64,000 nucleotides of DNA from an uncultured Prevotellaceae bacterium (GCA_902776475.1 CACYQD010000011.1:62001-126000); one strand, 5' to 3'; positions 24,861 to 34,401 are shown, numbered from the stretch's first letter. The notes: a model not told the origin generated them from the letters alone. Program-made: numbers and translations.

Positions 24861-24939
24861 GGCAACCAGGGCTATCAGGATTAATTTGGCAACGAATTTA
24901 CGGAATAAAATTCAAACTACCAAATTTTCGAGGAGATTT

Positions 24940-25131
24940 TTATTCCTCGGCGTTTCTCAGTTTTTGTACGTAGATAGCCTTCTCCATCTTGAGTCTCTTC
25001 AAAACAGATGGCTTGGTGAACTGCTGGCGTGCACGGAGCTCTTTGACCACACCTGTTTTTTCGAATTTTCTCTTGAACTTCTTCAAAGCTCTCTCGATGT
25101 TCTCGCCATCTTTTACGGGTACAATAATCAT
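24940..25131 (-). CDS. rpsU: 30S ribosomal protein S21
   Basis: S21 (63 aa) is a small basic protein near the anti-Shine-Dalgarno end of 16S rRNA. MIIVPVKDGENIERALKKFK and the Arg/Lys-rich helix are typical. In Bacteroidetes S21 is linked to occlusion of the anti-SD sequence, which fits the lack of SD motifs in this window; that link is from the literature, not shown here. It heads the transcript leading to xerC and hpf. Confidence 0.95.
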   Translation of the reverse strand: MIIVPVKDGENIERALKKFKRKFEKTGVVKELRARQQFTKPSVLKRLKMEKAIYVQKLRNAEE

Positions 25132-25196
25132 GCTTTTGTCTTTAAAATTTAAATGTTAAACTTAAGTGATTACGCCTATTTTTTCAGACGTGGGTG

Positions 25197-25228
25197 CAAA
25201 ATTACATCTTATTTTGCTAACTTCCAAA
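25197..25228 (-). promoter_or_regulatory. Promoter of rpsU
   Basis: Minus-strand TTTG (25225-25228) and TAATTTTG (25197-25204) are separated by 20 bp and lie about 66 bp before rpsU. Both elements match the Bacteroidetes consensus. Confidence 0.75.
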
Positions 25229-25289
25229 TATTTAAGTCTTTTTTCGATTCCATGGAGGTTCATTTTTCGAAAAACCGCCCCGTCGTGTG

Positions 25290-27083
25290 TCATGGCAGTG
25301 GTGATGTGGCCTTTTTGAGCCATTCGGTCTCTTCGGGATCGAGGTGCGGGGCAAGTTTGTCATAGACCATCCGATGGTAGCCGTTGAGCCAGGACTTCTC
25401 TTCCTCGTTGAGCAATGCGGCGTCGACGGCCTTGAGGTCGATGGGACAGAGGGTCAGCGGTTCAAACTGCAGGAAACGTCCGAACGGAGTCTCCTTGTAG
25501 GGAGTGATGAGCAGGGTGTTCTCGATTCTCACGCCAAACTTCCCCTCCACGTAGATGCCCGGTTCGTCGGTGACCGTCATGCCGGCCTTCAGCGGAGCCG
25601 GTTTCCACTCCATCCTGATCTGGTGAGGTCCCTCGTGCACGTTGAGGTAGGCCCCTACCCCATGTCCTGTTCCATGAAGGAAATTGAGTCCTTCCTGCCA
25701 CAGGGGTTGGCGTGCCACGGCATCGAGTTGTGAGCCGCAGGCCCCCTCGGGGAATTTCAGAGCCTGCAAGCGGAGATGTCCCTTAAGCACCAAGGTATAG
25801 ACACGGCGTTCCTGTTCGCTGACCGGTCCGAGGGCGATGGTGCGCGTGATATCGGTGGTACCATCCAAGTATTGGCCACCGGAGTCCAACAGCAGCAGTC
25901 CTTCGGGACGGAGCATGACATTGCTCTCGGCCGTGGCCTCATAGTGGACGATGGCCCCATGTGCCTGATAGCCAGCGATGGTGTCGAAGGAAAGACCCTT
26001 GAACAACGGTTGCGCGGCCCTGAGGGAGGTCAGTTTCCTGTCGACAGACAATTCACTCTCGCCTCCAGCCGGTACAGCCTCCTCCAACCACCGCAGGAAC
26101 CTGACCATGGCCACGCCATCGCGGATCATCGCCTGTCGGAAACCCGCTATCTCGGCGGCATTCTTCACCGCCTTCATCGCCGGAATGGGTGAAGTTATGG
26201 GCAGCACCTCACATTCCGGGGCATGGTATAGCGTATAATTGACCATGTATGGGTCGAGAACCACCTTTCCTTCTCTCATGAAAGACAACCTCTGTCCGAT
26301 CTCTTCGTAGGGAGCAATGGCCACGTCTCCATCTTGCAGATACACAAAGACGTCAGCACCGACTTTCTTCTCATCGATGAAGAGCACTGCGTCGTCGATA
26401 GTGATCAACAGGTAGGAGACGAACACAGGATTGCAATGCACGTCACTTCCCCGAAGGTTGAGTGTCCATGCGATATCATCAAGCGAACTGATGAGGATGG
26501 CATTCGCATGCTGCTCTATCACCCATCGGCGGATTCGGTTGATTTTCTTGCGGATAGACTCGCCGGCATATTCCAAAGGATGTATCGTCACCGGGTTTCT
26601 GGGGATGGGCGGTCTGTCTTCCCAGATGCTTTCCAACGGGTCGATGTCAGTCACCAGCAGGAAGTTACCCTCGTCCTCCAATGCTGTACGCAACTCTTCG
26701 ACTGTGGCGGCAGCATTCACCAGACCGTCTATACCCACTAGGGCACATTCCTTGCCCGACAAACATCGTGACAACCATTCGGTCACCGATGGTGTGCCCT
26801 CTATCCGTTCACGCATTAGCGTGAACTCCGTCCCGGCCAATTGCTCGGCGGCAGCGATGAAATATCTGGAGTCCGTCCACATCGCCGCCTTGTCGAGCGT
26901 GACCACAGCTGTTCCAGCCGAACCGTCAAAACCCGAGATCCACTCCCTACCCTTCCAATGGCCTGGCACATACTCCCCATTATGCGGGTCAGTGCTTGGG
27001 AAAATAAAAGCGTCCAAATGACGCTCCTTCATCAGTTGGCGGAGCGCCGCCAACCGTTGTGCGATGTCCTTTTTGTTTTCCAT
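25290..27083 (-). CDS. pepP: Xaa-Pro aminopeptidase (M24B, XPNPEP1-like)
   Basis: This 597 aa dimetal peptidase removes an N-terminal residue linked to proline. The long form has two creatinase-like N-terminal domains (about residues 1-300) and the pita-bread catalytic domain. The metal ligands are in LLLDSGGQYLDGTTDITRT (two Asp), HGTGHGVGAYLNVHEGP (His), TDEPGIYVEGKFGVRIEN (two Glu). There is no signal peptide, so it is cytoplasmic. It stands alone, with its own promoter inside a dispersed repeat just upstream. Confidence 0.95.
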   Translation of the reverse strand: MENKKDIAQRLAALRQLMKERHLDAFIFPSTDPHNGEYVPGHWKGREWISGFDGSAGTAVVTLDKAAMWTDSRYFIAAAEQLAGTEFTLMRERIEGTPSVTEWLSRCLSGKECALVGIDGLVNAAATVEELRTALEDEGNFLLVTDIDPLESIWEDRPPIPRNPVTIHPLEYAGESIRKKINRIRRWVIEQHANAILISSLDDIAWTLNLRGSDVHCNPVFVSYLLITIDDAVLFIDEKKVGADVFVYLQDGDVAIAPYEEIGQRLSFMREGKVVLDPYMVNYTLYHAPECEVLPITSPIPAMKAVKNAAEIAGFRQAMIRDGVAMVRFLRWLEEAVPAGGESELSVDRKLTSLRAAQPLFKGLSFDTIAGYQAHGAIVHYEATAESNVMLRPEGLLLLDSGGQYLDGTTDITRTIALGPVSEQERRVYTLVLKGHLRLQALKFPEGACGSQLDAVARQPLWQEGLNFLHGTGHGVGAYLNVHEGPHQIRMEWKPAPLKAGMTVTDEPGIYVEGKFGVRIENTLLITPYKETPFGRFLQFEPLTLCPIDLKAVDAALLNEEEKSWLNGYHRMVYDKLAPHLDPEETEWLKKATSPLP

Positions 27084-27108
27084 GTTCTTCTTTTTCTACC
27101 GTTCTTGT

Positions 27109-27200
27109 GCAAAGTTACAAAAAAACGAGAGGAGAACAAAAGGACTTATCATTTTTTCCCGAGTTGGAGTGACTTCGACAATCGCCGAAGTTACGAGAAA
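27109..27200 (-). repeat. Promoter-bearing repeat, family 1, copy upstream of pepP
   Basis: Read on the minus strand, this stretch runs parallel to the sequence upstream of the glycosidase gene at 58978. Shared parts in order are TCGTAACTT with a palindrome around GTCGAAGT, then ACTCGGGA, then TTTTGTTCTCCTCTCG, a T-run and TAACTTTGC. Identity is partial, but the order and spacing of blocks are kept. The last block is the pepP promoter. Confidence 0.7.
27110..27140 (-). promoter_or_regulatory. Promoter of pepP
   Basis: Minus-strand TTTG (27137-27140), 19 bp, then TAACTTTG (27110-27117), which ends 27 bp before the pepP start. Both boxes match the Bacteroidetes consensus. Confidence 0.85.
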
Positions 27201-27345
27201 AAATCAAAGATTGTCTTCCTCTGGTTACTCTAAATAGTGGCAACTATGTTCGAGATCTTGAATTCTACCATATTTCCAAAATGACATTTGGCTAAATCTT
27301 ACAAAAAACATCGATTTAACCAGAAGTGCAGCAGGTAGATATAGT
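27201..27345. other. Intergenic stretch without a recognised gene
   Basis: Together with its flanking repeats this forms a gap of about 390 bp between pepP and the DUF3791 gene, which are divergent. I see no open reading frame, RNA fold or terminator in this AT-rich part. It ends where repeat family 2 starts. Confidence 0.5.
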
Positions 27346-27350
27346 TAAAT

Positions 27351-27448
27351 GTGAATAAAAAAATAATGTGCAAAGAAAATGGTTGATTTTCCCTTGGAAC
27401 TTCCATCGGAATAAACTATCTTTGCATAATATAGGCGGTGTCTCAGCA
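27351..27448 (+). repeat. Promoter-like repeat, family 2, copy A
   Basis: This sequence aligns with 34226-34325 in the same orientation. Shared blocks are GTGCAAAGAAAAT, then GTTG, TTTTCC, AACTTC, and GGCGGTGTCTCA against AGCGGCATCTCA. I estimate roughly 70% identity by eye, with small indels. This copy includes an intact -7 box (TATCTTTG) that should drive the DUF3791-DUF3990 module. Confidence 0.65.
27394..27424 (+). promoter_or_regulatory. Candidate promoter of the DUF3791-DUF3990 module
   Basis: TATCTTTG (27417-27424) is a perfect -7 box 52 bp before the first start codon. At a 19 bp spacing the -33 position reads TTGG rather than TTTG, so the upstream box is weak. Confidence 0.6.
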
Positions 27449-27475
27449 TAATCACGACTCATAACAACGAAGAAT

Positions 27476-27709
27476 ATGACAGCAGATTTGAAAGAAACAA
27501 AGAATCGCATCAATTACATGGTGATGATAGTCCGCGATTTCGGTGATGCCCATCACCTGACACCCCGTCAGGCCTACAGCTACCTGCACCGCCACAAGGC
27601 GATGGAATACATGGAAGAATTCTACGATGTGGAGCATACTCTCTCACCCGAAGACACAGTGAACACTCTCGGCATAATCAGTAAACGCAACGGAGGACAT
27701 TTGGAATGA
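27476..27709 (+). CDS. DUF3791-like small protein, possible antitoxin
   Basis: This 77 aa protein resembles DUF3791: a mostly helical protein with a YMEEFYDVEHTLSPEDTV segment, which carries the conserved YD pair of that family. It has no DNA-binding motif that I recognise and no signal peptide. Its stop overlaps the start of the DUF3990 gene (ATGA), so the two are translationally coupled. Small helical partners encoded just before a predicted toxin often act as antitoxins; that role is an inference here. Confidence 0.72.
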   Translation: MTADLKETKNRINYMVMIVRDFGDAHHLTPRQAYSYLHRHKAMEYMEEFYDVEHTLSPEDTVNTLGIISKRNGGHLE

Positions 27710-28200
27710 TCAGACTCTACCATGGTTCTAACCAAGAAATCGTCGAGATAGACCTTTCGTTAGGACTACCCGACAAAGATTTCGGACAGGGCTTCTACCT
27801 GACCCATCTTCGAAAACAAGCCGAGCGCATGGCTCTATCGAAGTGCAAACGCTCGCAGGGTAAAACGCCCACGGTGACCGTCTATGAGTTCGATGAAGAA
27901 GAAGCACGACATCAAAAGCTACGCATAAGAGTTTTTGATAAGCCTACTGAGAGCTGGGCGAAATTCGTCAGCGACAACCGACATGCCAGTCGCACAGGCT
28001 TTACCCACAACTACGACATCGTCATAGGTCCTATTGCTGACGACAGCATGGCCTTGCAGTTCCGTCTTTACGAGCAGGGATATATCACACTGCGCCAACT
28101 GGCCCGGAAAATAACCTTTCCACAGAATAACAGCCAGCACTTCTTCGCGACAGAACGAGCCATAAGACTGCTGAGAAAGGTGGAAGTCATCAACATTTAA
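27706..28200 (+). CDS. DUF3990 family protein, predicted ADP-ribosyltransferase-like toxin or effector
   Basis: This 164 aa protein matches DUF3990. MIRLYHGSNQEI (His6) and DFGQGFYLTHLRKQA (Tyr31) have the spacing and form of the His and Tyr motifs of H-Y-E class ADP-ribosyltransferases. A later LQFRLYEQGYITLRQL could supply the third, acidic position. The family is, from memory, placed in the ADP-ribosyl clan, but no activity is known to me. There is no signal peptide, so it should act inside the cell. It is coupled by ATGA to the DUF3791 gene before it and followed after 12 bp by a further small gene. Confidence 0.75.
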   Translation: MIRLYHGSNQEIVEIDLSLGLPDKDFGQGFYLTHLRKQAERMALSKCKRSQGKTPTVTVYEFDEEEARHQKLRIRVFDKPTESWAKFVSDNRHASRTGFTHNYDIVIGPIADDSMALQFRLYEQGYITLRQLARKITFPQNNSQHFFATERAIRLLRKVEVINI

Positions 28201-28212
28201 GACAACACGACT

Positions 28213-28443
28213 ATGCGCGAACCCGAAACCAAAGAACAAAAGTTCCTCGTTGATGGCATAATTGCCGATTTAGCCCTCTATCTCGTTGAAGACGATGGTA
28301 TGACTGTAAATGACGCATTGGCCACTGTCTATAATTCAGAGTATTACAATCTACTTAACGACCTCGATTCTGAGCTTTACCTCCGTAGTTCGCTGAACAA
28401 CTACCACTACTTACGTCGCGAACTTGACTATGGGAAACCATAA
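28213..28443 (+). CDS. Small helical protein of the DUF3990 module
   Basis: This 76 aa acidic, helix-rich protein starts MREPETKEQKFLVDGIIADL and contains NSEYYNLLNDLDSELYLRSS. I do not recognise a family with certainty. It resembles DUF3791-type proteins in size and helical character. It lies 12 bp after the DUF3990 gene on the same strand, so it is probably in the same operon and may be a second partner or antitoxin. A strong hairpin lies about 70 bp beyond its stop. Confidence 0.65.
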   Translation: MREPETKEQKFLVDGIIADLALYLVEDDGMTVNDALATVYNSEYYNLLNDLDSELYLRSSLNNYHYLRRELDYGKP

Positions 28444-28511
28444 GGAAATTATATGGGCTAGTTTATCAGCAATACACACAAAAGTGAGAAGGTCATTCAA
28501 CAGAAACCCAA

Positions 28512-28546
28512 GACGAGGGTGCGCTTCAGATTGGCGCACCCTCGTC
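28512..28546. terminator. Perfect 13 bp hairpin between convergent genes
   Basis: GACGAGGGTGCGC (28512-28524) and its exact reverse complement (28534-28546) enclose a 9 nt loop. It sits between the convergent DUF3990 module and the BspA-like gene, so it probably ends transcription from both sides. No strong T-run follows on either strand. Confidence 0.7.
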
Positions 28547-28651
28547 ATATCAGATGGATCAGTATCAGTCTTGATCCCAAATGCTGCCTGAGTTAACAAG
28601 GATGGGGTCATCGGAGTTAAACAAGGCGAACAGCCGATTAAGGATAATGTC

Positions 28652-31600
28652 TTATAGTCCCATAATGATATCCACCAATATCATCACATCAGTAATGGTT
28701 ACTTTTCCGTCTCCATTGACATCCCCGTCAGTACCACCATCAGACTTGATTTCCACTGGCTGACTATCGAAATAGTCGTTTGGAATCTGCAGATATGCAC
28801 GGTGGGCCTCCACCGTCTCATCATCATTAGCAAGACGGAACCCAGGATTACCACCATTAACGGTGAATATGAGGTTTGTGAAGTCGCCGTCAACGGATGG
28901 AATCGTCGTAGTCACATTGGTGCCTACGAGCATGTTAACGTAATAGGAGCTTCTGTCTGCCATTTTCACGTGATAAGTACCTGGGTCACCTACCAAATAG
29001 ACACCCGTGCCGGCAGGAACTTTATTCACACGCAGGGCATAGACTTTTTTGCTATCCCAATCATAGCCTACGATGATGTAAGCCTTAAGGTTAGCCACAC
29101 CGGTGAAATCGAGACTCCTTTCCGAACAATAAGTGGTCATGCCATCAGAACCAATATTGATGTCTGTCTCTGTAACCTGCTTGAACGTACCACTCTTCCA
29201 CGCAAAGGGGGAATTTGATGGGTCCACACCATGGAAGTCGAAACTTTCGGACACGTTAAGCATACAGGGATTCGTCGTGCTGCCCACGCCGTTACAAGCA
29301 TCGGAGGCGAGGTCCGCCATAGACTCGGAAACAGACAATTCGGTCAAGCTGCTGCAACCGGACAGCATAAGGCTGGTGCTGCCGTTAGCACTTGAGATGT
29401 CAAAGTTGCTGAGGTCGAGCGCCGTGAGGCCGCTGCAGCCGCTGAACATCTCCGTCATGTCGCTCACGTTCGATGTGGAGATGTTCTCCAAACCGGATAT
29501 GGAGGTGAGGGCGGTCATACCCTTGAACCACTCAGCCGTGGAGGAAGGTGCGTAGTTTGCGAACGACTTGTCGATGACCACGCTGGTAGCGCCGCTTGTG
29601 GTATAACTGCCGTTGATGTCGTAGGTCGTCCCTGTGCGGTTGGCACGCTCGCCGTCATAGAAGAATGTAAGCTTGCCGCTGGTATCAAGCTCGGCATACT
29701 CCTCCTTTAACAGAGTGAAGTATCCACCAGCCCAAGAGAAGTCGCTGGAAGTGTCCGTGCCGTTGAAGTTGAAACTGGCGGGTACATTCAGCATACAGGG
29801 GATGCCGTTCCATGGGTCACCCACACCTTCGCAGGCTCCGTAGTGGTCGGCGAGTGCACTCATCGATTCAGACAGGGTGAGGGTTGTCAGTCCTGAACAG
29901 CCATAGAGCATATAACTCATGTCGGTGACGTTGGAGGCATTGAAGTTGCTCAGGTCAAGTTCCGTGATGCCTGTGTTGTTATAGAACATAGCACCCATGT
30001 CTGTCACTTGCGTAGTGTTAAGGTACTCCAATCCTGTTAGTGAGTTCAGCGGCATCTCCCTGAGCCAACTATGCGTGGATGTGGGAAGCGCACTTGCGAA
30101 CGACGGGTCGAACACCACGTCGGTCACGCTGTAGCTTGTTCCGTCGGAATGCCAGTCTGGCTCACTGCCCAGATTGTTGAGGAAATAGACCGTCACACCG
30201 CTGCGTGAGAAGTATTGGTCATCATAAACAAAGTTGAGCGTGCTGGTGCCTGTATCAAAATAGGCGTATCCCATTGTGGGATAGACAGGGGGAGTCCCAG
30301 CATCGAAGATGAACTTGAAATCGCTCCATCCCGCTTCAGTCTCGTATGTCGTCTTGCTGCCCACAGGAACCCATAAGGTATATTTCTTCGTACCTTCGAA
30401 GGGAGGGTATGCCTGTGAGGTGATGTCAAGTGGTATTGAAGATTCCACAGTGACCTCCGACAGGTTAGAGCAGCCATAGAATGCAGCCTCACCTATTGTG
30501 GTAATGTTGTTTGGGATGGTGAATTCCGTCAAGCCCGTCAGGTCGTGGAAGGCTGCATAGCCAATCTCCGTGACGGCGGTCAACTTGCTCATGTCTGTGT
30601 CCTTGCATCCCACCACCAGTTTGTTGGTAGCTGTCTCCACGATGGCGTTGCTGCCCGTGGGAGAACTGTAAACCGAGTTGTTTGTATCTACTGTGATGTT
30701 GGCGAGATTGTTGCAACCACCGAAGGCGTTGGCGGGCTGATAGTTGTCATAGATATCATGGTCTGTTACAATCTCCGTCACGGAAGCGGGGATGTTGAGG
30801 GAGGTGATGCCTGTGTCATAGAAAGCCCAGCCGCCGATGGTGGTCAGTCCTTCATTCAGGGTAATGGAGGTGATTTCTTCGTGATTGCAGAATACCCATT
30901 CGTTGATGGTTGTCACAGGTAGGCCAAAGAGTGTGCCGGGTATCTCGATGCTGGCCTGGTTACTACTGGTCATACCCGTCACCGTCCAAGCAGTCTGGCT
31001 TCCGTCAAGTTCGTAGGTAATGCCCTGGTTATCGGTGTAGGGGGACACCGTGGAGAGGTCAACACTCATCAGCTGGTAATCGAGGTAAGCCTCGCCTGTG
31101 ACATCATGGTAGTAGAGGGCCAACACGTTGGTTCCTGCCAAGAAATCGCTCTTGTTGATGGTGAAGGTGTAGTCGTAGTTGTCACTTCCGTCACTTTGGT
31201 GGTTGGTGCCCAAATGTTTGTCGTTAAGATAGACATCCACCCTGTCGTCCACGGTGAGCTTCATGATGAGCGGGTCAGGCATGCTGGCATATTCGGTGGC
31301 GTCTATGTCGAACGTGCGGCGCAGGTAAAGGGCGCAGCCATCGTCAGGCACGTCGAAGAAACTGCTAAGGCCGAAATGCGGGCTGTTGGCCCTGTCCACC
31401 GGGCCAGTCATCAAACCCCATTCGGAGTCATCGAAGGAAGTCTTGTACCAATCGTTGTCAGGAGGTGTGCTTGTGTCCTGTGACTGATAGACATAGGTCA
31501 TCTGCCATGGGCTGTTCTGTCCCCACAGCATAAAGATGCCGTTACCGTTATCGGCAATAGTCTCCTTCTCGCGGATGTTGAGTATGCCACCAACCTCAGT

Positions 31601-33949
31601 GATGGAGTAGTTGGTAGAGGTCGCACCGCTCACGGTGATGTCGTAAGGGCCTGGCGTGTAGCTGTTGGTGGCGGCACAGCTGACGGTGGGCTGGGTGGTC
31701 AGGTCGGCCTCCGTCTCGCCATTCTTGAAACCAGAATATTGCAGATCGCTCTCCAATGTGGCCTGTGTGGGCAACGGGTCCCCCACCCATATCGTGTAGT
31801 TCTTGGCCGAGATGGTCAGCGGGGCCTCGGTGATGGTCAGCGTGCCGTTGACATAAGACACTTCGTTGTTGGGGTCAACCACCGTGCCTTGGGAGATATT
31901 GATGGGATAAGTGCCGGGTGATGGATAGGGATTGTTGTTGAAAGCAGGACACTGTATATAAGGTGTACCTGTCACCGCTGGTCCCATATTGGTGAATCCG
32001 TATGGCGAAGGTTCCGGATCACCATATTCTAAGGTGTAGTCATTGGCGGTGAGGACAGGATGCTCAGGAAGTTCCTCAATAGTGCCGAAACTGCTCCAAG
32101 GAGCTGTATTCTGGAAATATTCAAGGTATCCAAAGGGAACTCTGAGCTTTGCCCAGCCAATATTATTATTATCATACTCAAAAAAAGCATCTGTATGGAC
32201 TTTCAATCCTCTATTCCCATTAAACTCACTCGGGGTGGCACGGCAAACCACATATGAAAGAGGGCAATCTCTAAATGCTAAATATCCGATATTATATTCA
32301 ATAGTATTTGAATCCAAAAAACGACCAAGGCCTTCTCCCAAATCAACTCTTTCCAAATCGTAGCATTCTTGGAAAGCATAATCCCCGATGCTCGTTACGC
32401 TGTTGGGGATGGTGATGGTAGTCAGACCGGAGTAACCAAAAGAACCAGCACCGATTCTCGTGACGCTGTTGGGGATGTCGATGGAAGTCAGGTCGGAGCA
32501 GCCAGAGAAAACATAATCCCCAATGCTCGTCACGCTGTTGGGGATGGTGACAGAGGTTACTTTAGAGCAGCCAGAGAAAGCACCTTCCCCTATGCTCGTC
32601 ACACTATTGGGGATGGTGATGGAGGTCAGGATCATTGGCTTTTCGTACGTGCCAGCAAAAGCATAATCTCCAATGCTCGTCACGCTGTTAGGAATGCCGA
32701 TAGACTTTATTGCAATGCAACTATAGAATGCATAATTTCCAATGCATGTCACGCTGTTAGGGATGGTGAAGGATGTCAGACTTGTGCAGCCATAGAAAGC
32801 ACTTTCCCCTATGCTCGTCACGCTGTTGGGAATGGTGATAGAGGGAACTTGGGAGCAGTTTGCGAAAACTTCTCGCCCTATGCTCGTCATGCCGTTGGGG
32901 ATATTTATGGTTGATGTCAGACTTGCGCAGCCAAAGAAAGCACCATTCCCTATGCTCGTCACACTGTTGGGGATGTTGATAGAAGTTAGGCCGGAGCAGT
33001 CACGGAAAGCATCTTCCCCAATGCTCGTCACGCTGTTGGGGATGCTGATGGATGTCATGCCGTTGCTACCATAAAAAGCTGCATCTCCTATAAATCTGGT
33101 TCCAGATAGGATGGTATAGGTTGGCTGTGTTTTGTCAACTGCCTCTACAAGATAGGTGTCCGCATATCTGATGTTGTTAACTACGGGCAGGCTGGAGCAG
33201 TCTTTGAAAGCCCATCTCCCTATGCTCGACACGGTGTTGGGGATGGTGATGGAGGTCAGGCCAGAGCAACATTCGAAAGCACTTTCCCCTATGCTCGTCA
33301 CACTGTTGGGGATGGTGATGGAAGTCAGACTTGTGCAGCCAAAGAATGCTTCAATCCCTATGCTCGTCACATCGCTTGGAATAACGGTATTTTTGCAACC
33401 AAAAATCAATTTGTTCGTCGATTTCTCAATGATGGCATTGGAATTATTCCGTGAATCATAAGTAATGTTCCCTGAAGCAACTGTGATGGAAGTTAGGCCG
33501 GAGCAGCCATTGAAAGCCCATCTCCCTATGCTCGTCACACTATTTGGAATGGTGATGGATGTCAGGCTGGAGCAGCCTGAGAAAGCACCATCCCCTATGC
33601 TCGTCACACTGTTGGGAATGTCGATAGACCCTATTGCAGTACAGTTCATGAAAGAATTACCTATGCTCGTCACGCTGTTGGGGATGATAACAGAGGTTAA
33701 GCCGGAGCAGTCACGAAAAGCATCATCCCCTATGCACGTCACATTACATGTTACTCCTTCATATTCTATTGAAGAAGGTATAACAACATTACCAGAATAT
33801 GAATTAAGCACATGTGACTTGTAAGTTACTGTAGCGCTTTTGTTTTGCTTCACTACATTATAGTATATCCCATTTATTTCTACATCATACGCCATCATGG
33901 TCATCGAGATAAATGCCATAAGCAATAAGGATATAAGTTTCTTTATCAT
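28652..33949 (-). CDS. Giant BspA-like LRR surface protein with MBG-like, DUF285 and dockerin-like parts
   Basis: This 1765 aa protein is exported by an N-terminal signal peptide ([20 protein letters not shown]). Residues about 40-560 are tandem 23-residue BspA-type leucine-rich repeats of the form [21 protein letters not shown]. About 650-800 are two MBG-like repeats ([35 protein letters not shown]). About 810-980 look like a beta-sandwich of the carbohydrate-binding type ([22 protein letters not shown]). More LRRs follow, then DUF285-type repeats ([15 protein letters not shown]). The C-terminus is [20 protein letters not shown], a calcium-loop dockerin-like motif. BspA relatives bind host proteins or cells; the ligand here is unknown. 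It is monocistronic. Confidence 0.9.
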   Translation of the reverse strand: MIKKLISLLLMAFISMTMMAYDVEINGIYYNVVKQNKSATVTYKSHVLNSYSGNVVIPSSIEYEGVTCNVTCIGDDAFRDCSGLTSVIIPNSVTSIGNSFMNCTAIGSIDIPNSVTSIGDGAFSGCSSLTSITIPNSVTSIGRWAFNGCSGLTSITVASGNITYDSRNNSNAIIEKSTNKLIFGCKNTVIPSDVTSIGIEAFFGCTSLTSITIPNSVTSIGESAFECCSGLTSITIPNTVSSIGRWAFKDCSSLPVVNNIRYADTYLVEAVDKTQPTYTILSGTRFIGDAAFYGSNGMTSISIPNSVTSIGEDAFRDCSGLTSINIPNSVTSIGNGAFFGCASLTSTINIPNGMTSIGREVFANCSQVPSITIPNSVTSIGESAFYGCTSLTSFTIPNSVTCIGNYAFYSCIAIKSIGIPNSVTSIGDYAFAGTYEKPMILTSITIPNSVTSIGEGAFSGCSKVTSVTIPNSVTSIGDYVFSGCSDLTSIDIPNSVTRIGAGSFGYSGLTTITIPNSVTSIGDYAFQECYDLERVDLGEGLGRFLDSNTIEYNIGYLAFRDCPLSYVVCRATPSEFNGNRGLKVHTDAFFEYDNNNIGWAKLRVPFGYLEYFQNTAPWSSFGTIEELPEHPVLTANDYTLEYGDPEPSPYGFTNMGPAVTGTPYIQCPAFNNNPYPSPGTYPINISQGTVVDPNNEVSYVNGTLTITEAPLTISAKNYTIWVGDPLPTQATLESDLQYSGFKNGETEADLTTQPTVSCAATNSYTPGPYDITVSGATSTNYSITEVGGILNIREKETIADNGNGIFMLWGQNSPWQMTYVYQSQDTSTPPDNDWYKTSFDDSEWGLMTGPVDRANSPHFGLSSFFDVPDDGCALYLRRTFDIDATEYASMPDPLIMKLTVDDRVDVYLNDKHLGTNHQSDGSDNYDYTFTINKSDFLAGTNVLALYYHDVTGEAYLDYQLMSVDLSTVSPYTDNQGITYELDGSQTAWTVTGMTSSNQASIEIPGTLFGLPVTTINEWVFCNHEEITSITLNEGLTTIGGWAFYDTGITSLNIPASVTEIVTDHDIYDNYQPANAFGGCNNLANITVDTNNSVYSSPTGSNAIVETATNKLVVGCKDTDMSKLTAVTEIGYAAFHDLTGLTEFTIPNNITTIGEAAFYGCSNLSEVTVESSIPLDITSQAYPPFEGTKKYTLWVPVGSKTTYETEAGWSDFKFIFDAGTPPVYPTMGYAYFDTGTSTLNFVYDDQYFSRSGVTVYFLNNLGSEPDWHSDGTSYSVTDVVFDPSFASALPTSTHSWLREMPLNSLTGLEYLNTTQVTDMGAMFYNNTGITELDLSNFNASNVTDMSYMLYGCSGLTTLTLSESMSALADHYGACEGVGDPWNGIPCMLNVPASFNFNGTDTSSDFSWAGGYFTLLKEEYAELDTSGKLTFFYDGERANRTGTTYDINGSYTTSGATSVVIDKSFANYAPSSTAEWFKGMTALTSISGLENISTSNVSDMTEMFSGCSGLTALDLSNFDISSANGSTSLMLSGCSSLTELSVSESMADLASDACNGVGSTTNPCMLNVSESFDFHGVDPSNSPFAWKSGTFKQVTETDINIGSDGMTTYCSERSLDFTGVANLKAYIIVGYDWDSKKVYALRVNKVPAGTGVYLVGDPGTYHVKMADRSSYYVNMLVGTNVTTTIPSVDGDFTNLIFTVNGGNPGFRLANDDETVEAHRAYLQIPNDYFDSQPVEIKSDGGTDGDVNGDGKVTITDVMILVDIIMGL

Positions 33950-34219
33950 AATTTTATAGTATTTGTTTATTTACAGAGAGAAATTTTTAGTCTAAGGTTA
34001 TTTTGGTATCAGTTCGTTTGTCATCATGAGTGATGTCAGGTATTGCCCCTGAAACACGGAAATGTTTAGTTAAACATACATATGAAAAAAATGCGGACGC
34101 TCCGTTGCGGTTATTCCAGTCAATGAATATGCGAGATTCGGATGTGGAAGATAACGTTCGTAAACGTCCTTTTACCAGTAAGATCAACCTTCATGCCCTA
34201 GAGCATATTAGGTCGATTG
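33950..34219 (-). other. Long leader region of the BspA-like gene
   Basis: The region between the predicted promoter (34220-34250) and the BspA-like start would be an untranslated leader of about 260 nt. It contains short spurious reading frames on both strands and an imperfect inverted repeat around CGGACGCTCCG. I see no named riboswitch. Such a leader could carry post-transcriptional control, but this is speculative. Confidence 0.4.
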
Positions 34220-34250
34220 CAAAGATAAGAATAAAATATTATTGTGCAAA
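34220..34250 (-). promoter_or_regulatory. Promoter of the BspA-like gene
   Basis: Minus-strand TTTG (34247-34250), 19 bp, then TATCTTTG (34220-34227): a perfect Bacteroidetes promoter. Its -33 box lies inside copy B of repeat family 2. The start codon is about 270 bp away. Confidence 0.7.
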
Positions 34251-34325
34251 GAAAATAGTTGTTTTTTCCTTTAACTTCTAATTGGCAAAATATTTCCTTT
34301 ACATAAAATAAGCGGCATCTCAACA
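34226..34325 (+). repeat. Promoter-like repeat, family 2, copy B
   Basis: This is the partner of 27351-27448 in direct orientation, sharing TGTGCAAAGAAAAT and the terminal AGCGGCATCTCAACA. The block that is a -7 box in copy A has decayed here to TTCCTTTA. The two copies bracket the DUF3990 module and the BspA-like gene, 6.9 kb apart. Confidence 0.65.
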
Positions 34326-34332
34326 AAAAAAC

Positions 34333-34393
34333 GAATAATTATTTTTGCTATTTGCAAAAGAATGAATAATTTTGCAGCCGAAAAAGAATAATT
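34333..34393 (+). promoter_or_regulatory. Candidate ArgR operator: three GAATAATT motifs
   Basis: GAATAATT occurs at 34333-34340, 34364-34371 and 34386-34393, spaced 31 and 22 bp, close to three and two helical turns. The copies flank and overlap the argR -7 box. They resemble AT-rich half ARG boxes (TGAAT-type). Autoregulation by ArgR with arginine is the likely role; this is inferred from position and repetition. Confidence 0.55.
34344..34374 (+). promoter_or_regulatory. Promoter of the arg/pro operon
   Basis: TTTG (34344-34347), 19 bp, TAATTTTG (34367-34374): a perfect consensus promoter 28 bp before the argR start. Confidence 0.85.
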
Positions 34394-34401
34394 ATACGTC
34401 T

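Noticed and set aside
32380-33750. Regular repeats resembling a CRISPR array
   Set aside because: The periodicity is 69 bp, in frame and codes for LRR units; there are no unique spacers and no cas genes.
34030-34281. Small plus-strand frame (83 aa) in the BspA leader
   Set aside because: It crosses the divergent promoter and repeat B and has no recognisable domain; a minus-strand frame in the same place is no better.
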